Assembly (NCBI GenBank): GCA_963751425.1
Contig: CAVVUF010000004.1
Location: 642,734 to 706,733 of the forward strand
Direction: 5' to 3'
Source of the DNA: CAVVUF01 sp963751425
Lineage (GTDB): Bacteria > Chloroflexota > Anaerolineae > Anaerolineales > UBA4823
Length of the DNA stretch: 64,000 bases
Position 1 is the first letter of the stretch; each line of letters begins with the position of its first letter. Under the pieces are notes generated by a model, which made no database searches, was not told the origin of the DNA, and saw only the letters and a list, made by a program, of their open reading frames with translations. Of this stretch, positions 62,342 through 64,000 are shown one piece after another. Position numbers and translations under genes: made by a program.

Positions 62342-64000
62342 ATTATCTTTGTTTTGTATTCGTTGATTATCTCGGCTCAGCTCTTATTTTGCAATTCCCC
62401 ATCGAGTGTACTTTTTGATCGTCAACATACAAATATTGTTGTGGGCTTTTCAGACGAAGGAGGAGCACTTCCGTTGTAAACTCAGTTTACGTACCCAATA
62501 TTCAATTTAGATGCATTTAAAGCTTTAACTGAGAACAAGAATACATATCTACGTTTTCCGCAATACTTGTTTGCGGCTGAAAATTCAATTATGCCATTGA
62601 ACGAGTCTATGTTAAGAGAAGTTGAACAGTATCCCCCCTCCTGTCTATGCTCTTTTTTATATGAGTAGCATAGCTCAATTAAAATAACCAAGTACACATT
62701 TGATGTATTCCATCCACCTTGTTATTGCCGACCACTTGCTCGAAAAAAACAGGCAACAGCCAATTGATTTTTCTGGTATCGAAATGTCTTTGAAGTAAAA
62801 AGAATTCAATCTGTTGGATGTTGAATATCCAAAGTTTTTAACCCCATTATGGTCAACGAAAGCCTGAGATTGACCAGAAAATAGACACGTCGGCAAATGT
62901 AATTCCATCAGATGATGATTTAACCTTATTATAATAACCAACAAACATCTTTGTGCCATCAAAACGAGAAGGTTGAAGATGAAAATGGAATTTCCTTGTC
63001 TATAATTTGCCTCCTTACCCAGTTAAATATTTGCAATCCATAGCTTGTTGAAGCAAAAAGATAGCCATTAAATGCAAATATATTACCAATTTCGCCGAGT
63101 TTAAAGTTGATATTTTAACCCGATTTGAACTTCTAAACTTCCTGTGGGGCGTTGGACTCAATGGCATAACCGCTAGTCTGTCATTGCGTGGCTATGGCCG
63201 GATGCCTCTTCTATCAGTCCAATTAGATACCAAGTGAACATGAGAAATTCCAAGTGTTGCGTTGCTAGTGTTTCCGTCTCCAAATTCATTAACCAATAAA
63301 CTATGCCTATGTCCTATTGCCACCATTTTTAATGTCCGAGACATGAATGTACCTTACAATTTGAACAAATGCAATATTCTGGCTATTTTTATCTTCAGCC
63401 CATGTTTTCCCCCTTGGTTTGAAGTTCTATAGATTCCGTTATTTGTAGCAACTAAAATATCTCCATTGCCATTGTTCAACGATGTCATAAATAGATATGC
63501 TTGTTGATGGATTTTCAATTTTGTCAAATTAATTTTGATGCCATATATTTTCTAGCAACAAATATTGAATCATTTGACAAAAATTCCAAGTATTTCCATT
63601 CTTGTCTTTAATCGCTTTGGTAAGAATTCTGAAGCAGAAGGAAAACTAAAACACTCCATTCTTTTTCCGTGTCAGCCTTAGCATTAAAGCAGAAAGCGCA
63701 AGTATTTGCGGATAATATATTTTAAATCTTAGTTTCTCTTGTAATCCGCTGTTTGATTCGCAAATCTCATCAATGTAGCCTGAAATTCTTTTGGACGCAA
63801 AGATATTCCAGATATGGAGAAAACGATAATATTCTTTGAGTTGTGTAGTAAATTTTTAGTTAGCTTATCGTACATGTATTGAGGTAAATTTTCATCATAT
63901 AGGACATTTCTATTCCATTATCTACTTTGAATAGCTTCAATCCTGTAACAATGTCTTCGCTAGTTATTTCAAAAGCCTGTTTACCTCGGAGATATACATA
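62342..64000 (-). repeat. Right arm of the inverted duplication; not a separate gene
   Basis: Read in reverse complement it repeats 62199 back to 60562, for example TATGTATATCTCCGAGGT at both ends and AATCAACGAATACAAAAC next to the loop. It contains many one-base insertions and deletions and small substitutions relative to the left arm, enough to destroy its reading frames, so short open frames here are broken copies of the fibre gene. The pattern is that of a foldback chimera (amplification strand switch, or a read passing onto the complementary strand) left at low accuracy. Confidence 0.85.

Noticed and set aside
62482..62962. Two minus-strand open frames (71 and 95 residues) that look like genes
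   Set aside because: They are reverse-complement copies of the fibre gene inside the foldback arm, so they do not represent separate proteins.
56353..64000. AT-rich segment as an integrated prophage
   Set aside because: No integrase, attachment repeats, tRNA target or lysis/replication genes are visible, and the left boundary cuts two genes in mid-frame; an assembly join explains it better.
60562..64000. Hairpin telomere of a linear replicon
   Set aside because: The arms are coding, imperfect at many one-base indels, and separated by a 142-base coding loop; a replicon end would usually have nearly perfect arms.

Overview
The window looks like a chimeric long-read contig made of three unrelated parts. 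Part one, about 1-6720, has moderate GC. Its gene set (a PP2C-like sensor protein, a CelD/FemAB-like acetyltransferase, an AmmeMemoRadiSam radical SAM enzyme, MobA, an M28 peptidase and an AbrB-type antitoxin) fits a Chloroflexota/Anaerolineae-like bacterium; that assignment is inference. Part two, about 6725-56350, is GC-rich alphaproteobacterial DNA (Rhizobiales; Bradyrhizobiaceae/Xanthobacteraceae-like). Part three, about 56350-64000, is AT-rich and encodes large serine-linker and His-x-His-rich fibre-like proteins that look like virion structural proteins. It ends in a long foldback (60562-62199 against 62342-64000) typical of a read or amplification artefact. The first junction lies at a GATC tetramer at 6721, and the window itself begins with GATC.

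Nearly every gene over 700 bases is broken by one or more single-base frameshifts, while intact translation resumes in a neighbouring frame. I read these as uncorrected sequencing indels rather than pseudogenes, and gene spans are given across the frameshifts.

Layout of the alphaproteobacterial part. 6723-9168: truncated nitronate monooxygenase, ModA-like binding protein, cupin-like enzyme, secreted FKBP. 9380-12741: very large multidomain glycosyltransferase. 13123-14373: PagL-like lipid A deacylase fused to an outer-membrane barrel. 14466-15787: flavin monooxygenase. 15838-19494: a class II lanthipeptide locus, with a LanM of the CCG (ProcM-like) zinc type and, divergently, a 56-codon precursor peptide. 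19652-27816: binding proteins and a catabolic cassette (LLM flavin monooxygenase, Gfo/Idh/MocA dehydrogenase, creatininase-like amidohydrolase, cupin, 2-hydroxyacid dehydrogenase, Bug-type receptors). 28197-32095: phasin, Spy-like protein, FAD oxidoreductase. 32280-42843: second tandem glycosyltransferase and a nine-gene minus-strand operon for dTDP-rhamnose, glycosyltransferases and an ABC polysaccharide exporter. 43081-56118: second surface-glycan region with two O-antigen-ligase paralogues, a GT39-like enzyme, asparagine-synthase-like amidotransferase, WecA-like initiator, CapD/FlaA1-like dehydratase and a heptosyltransferase-like enzyme.

The strongest biological candidate is the lanthipeptide locus: the precursor is too short for most gene callers and the LanM is fragmented by indels, so automated annotation would probably miss both. 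No transfer RNAs, ribosomal RNAs, CRISPR arrays or insertion sequences were recognised.
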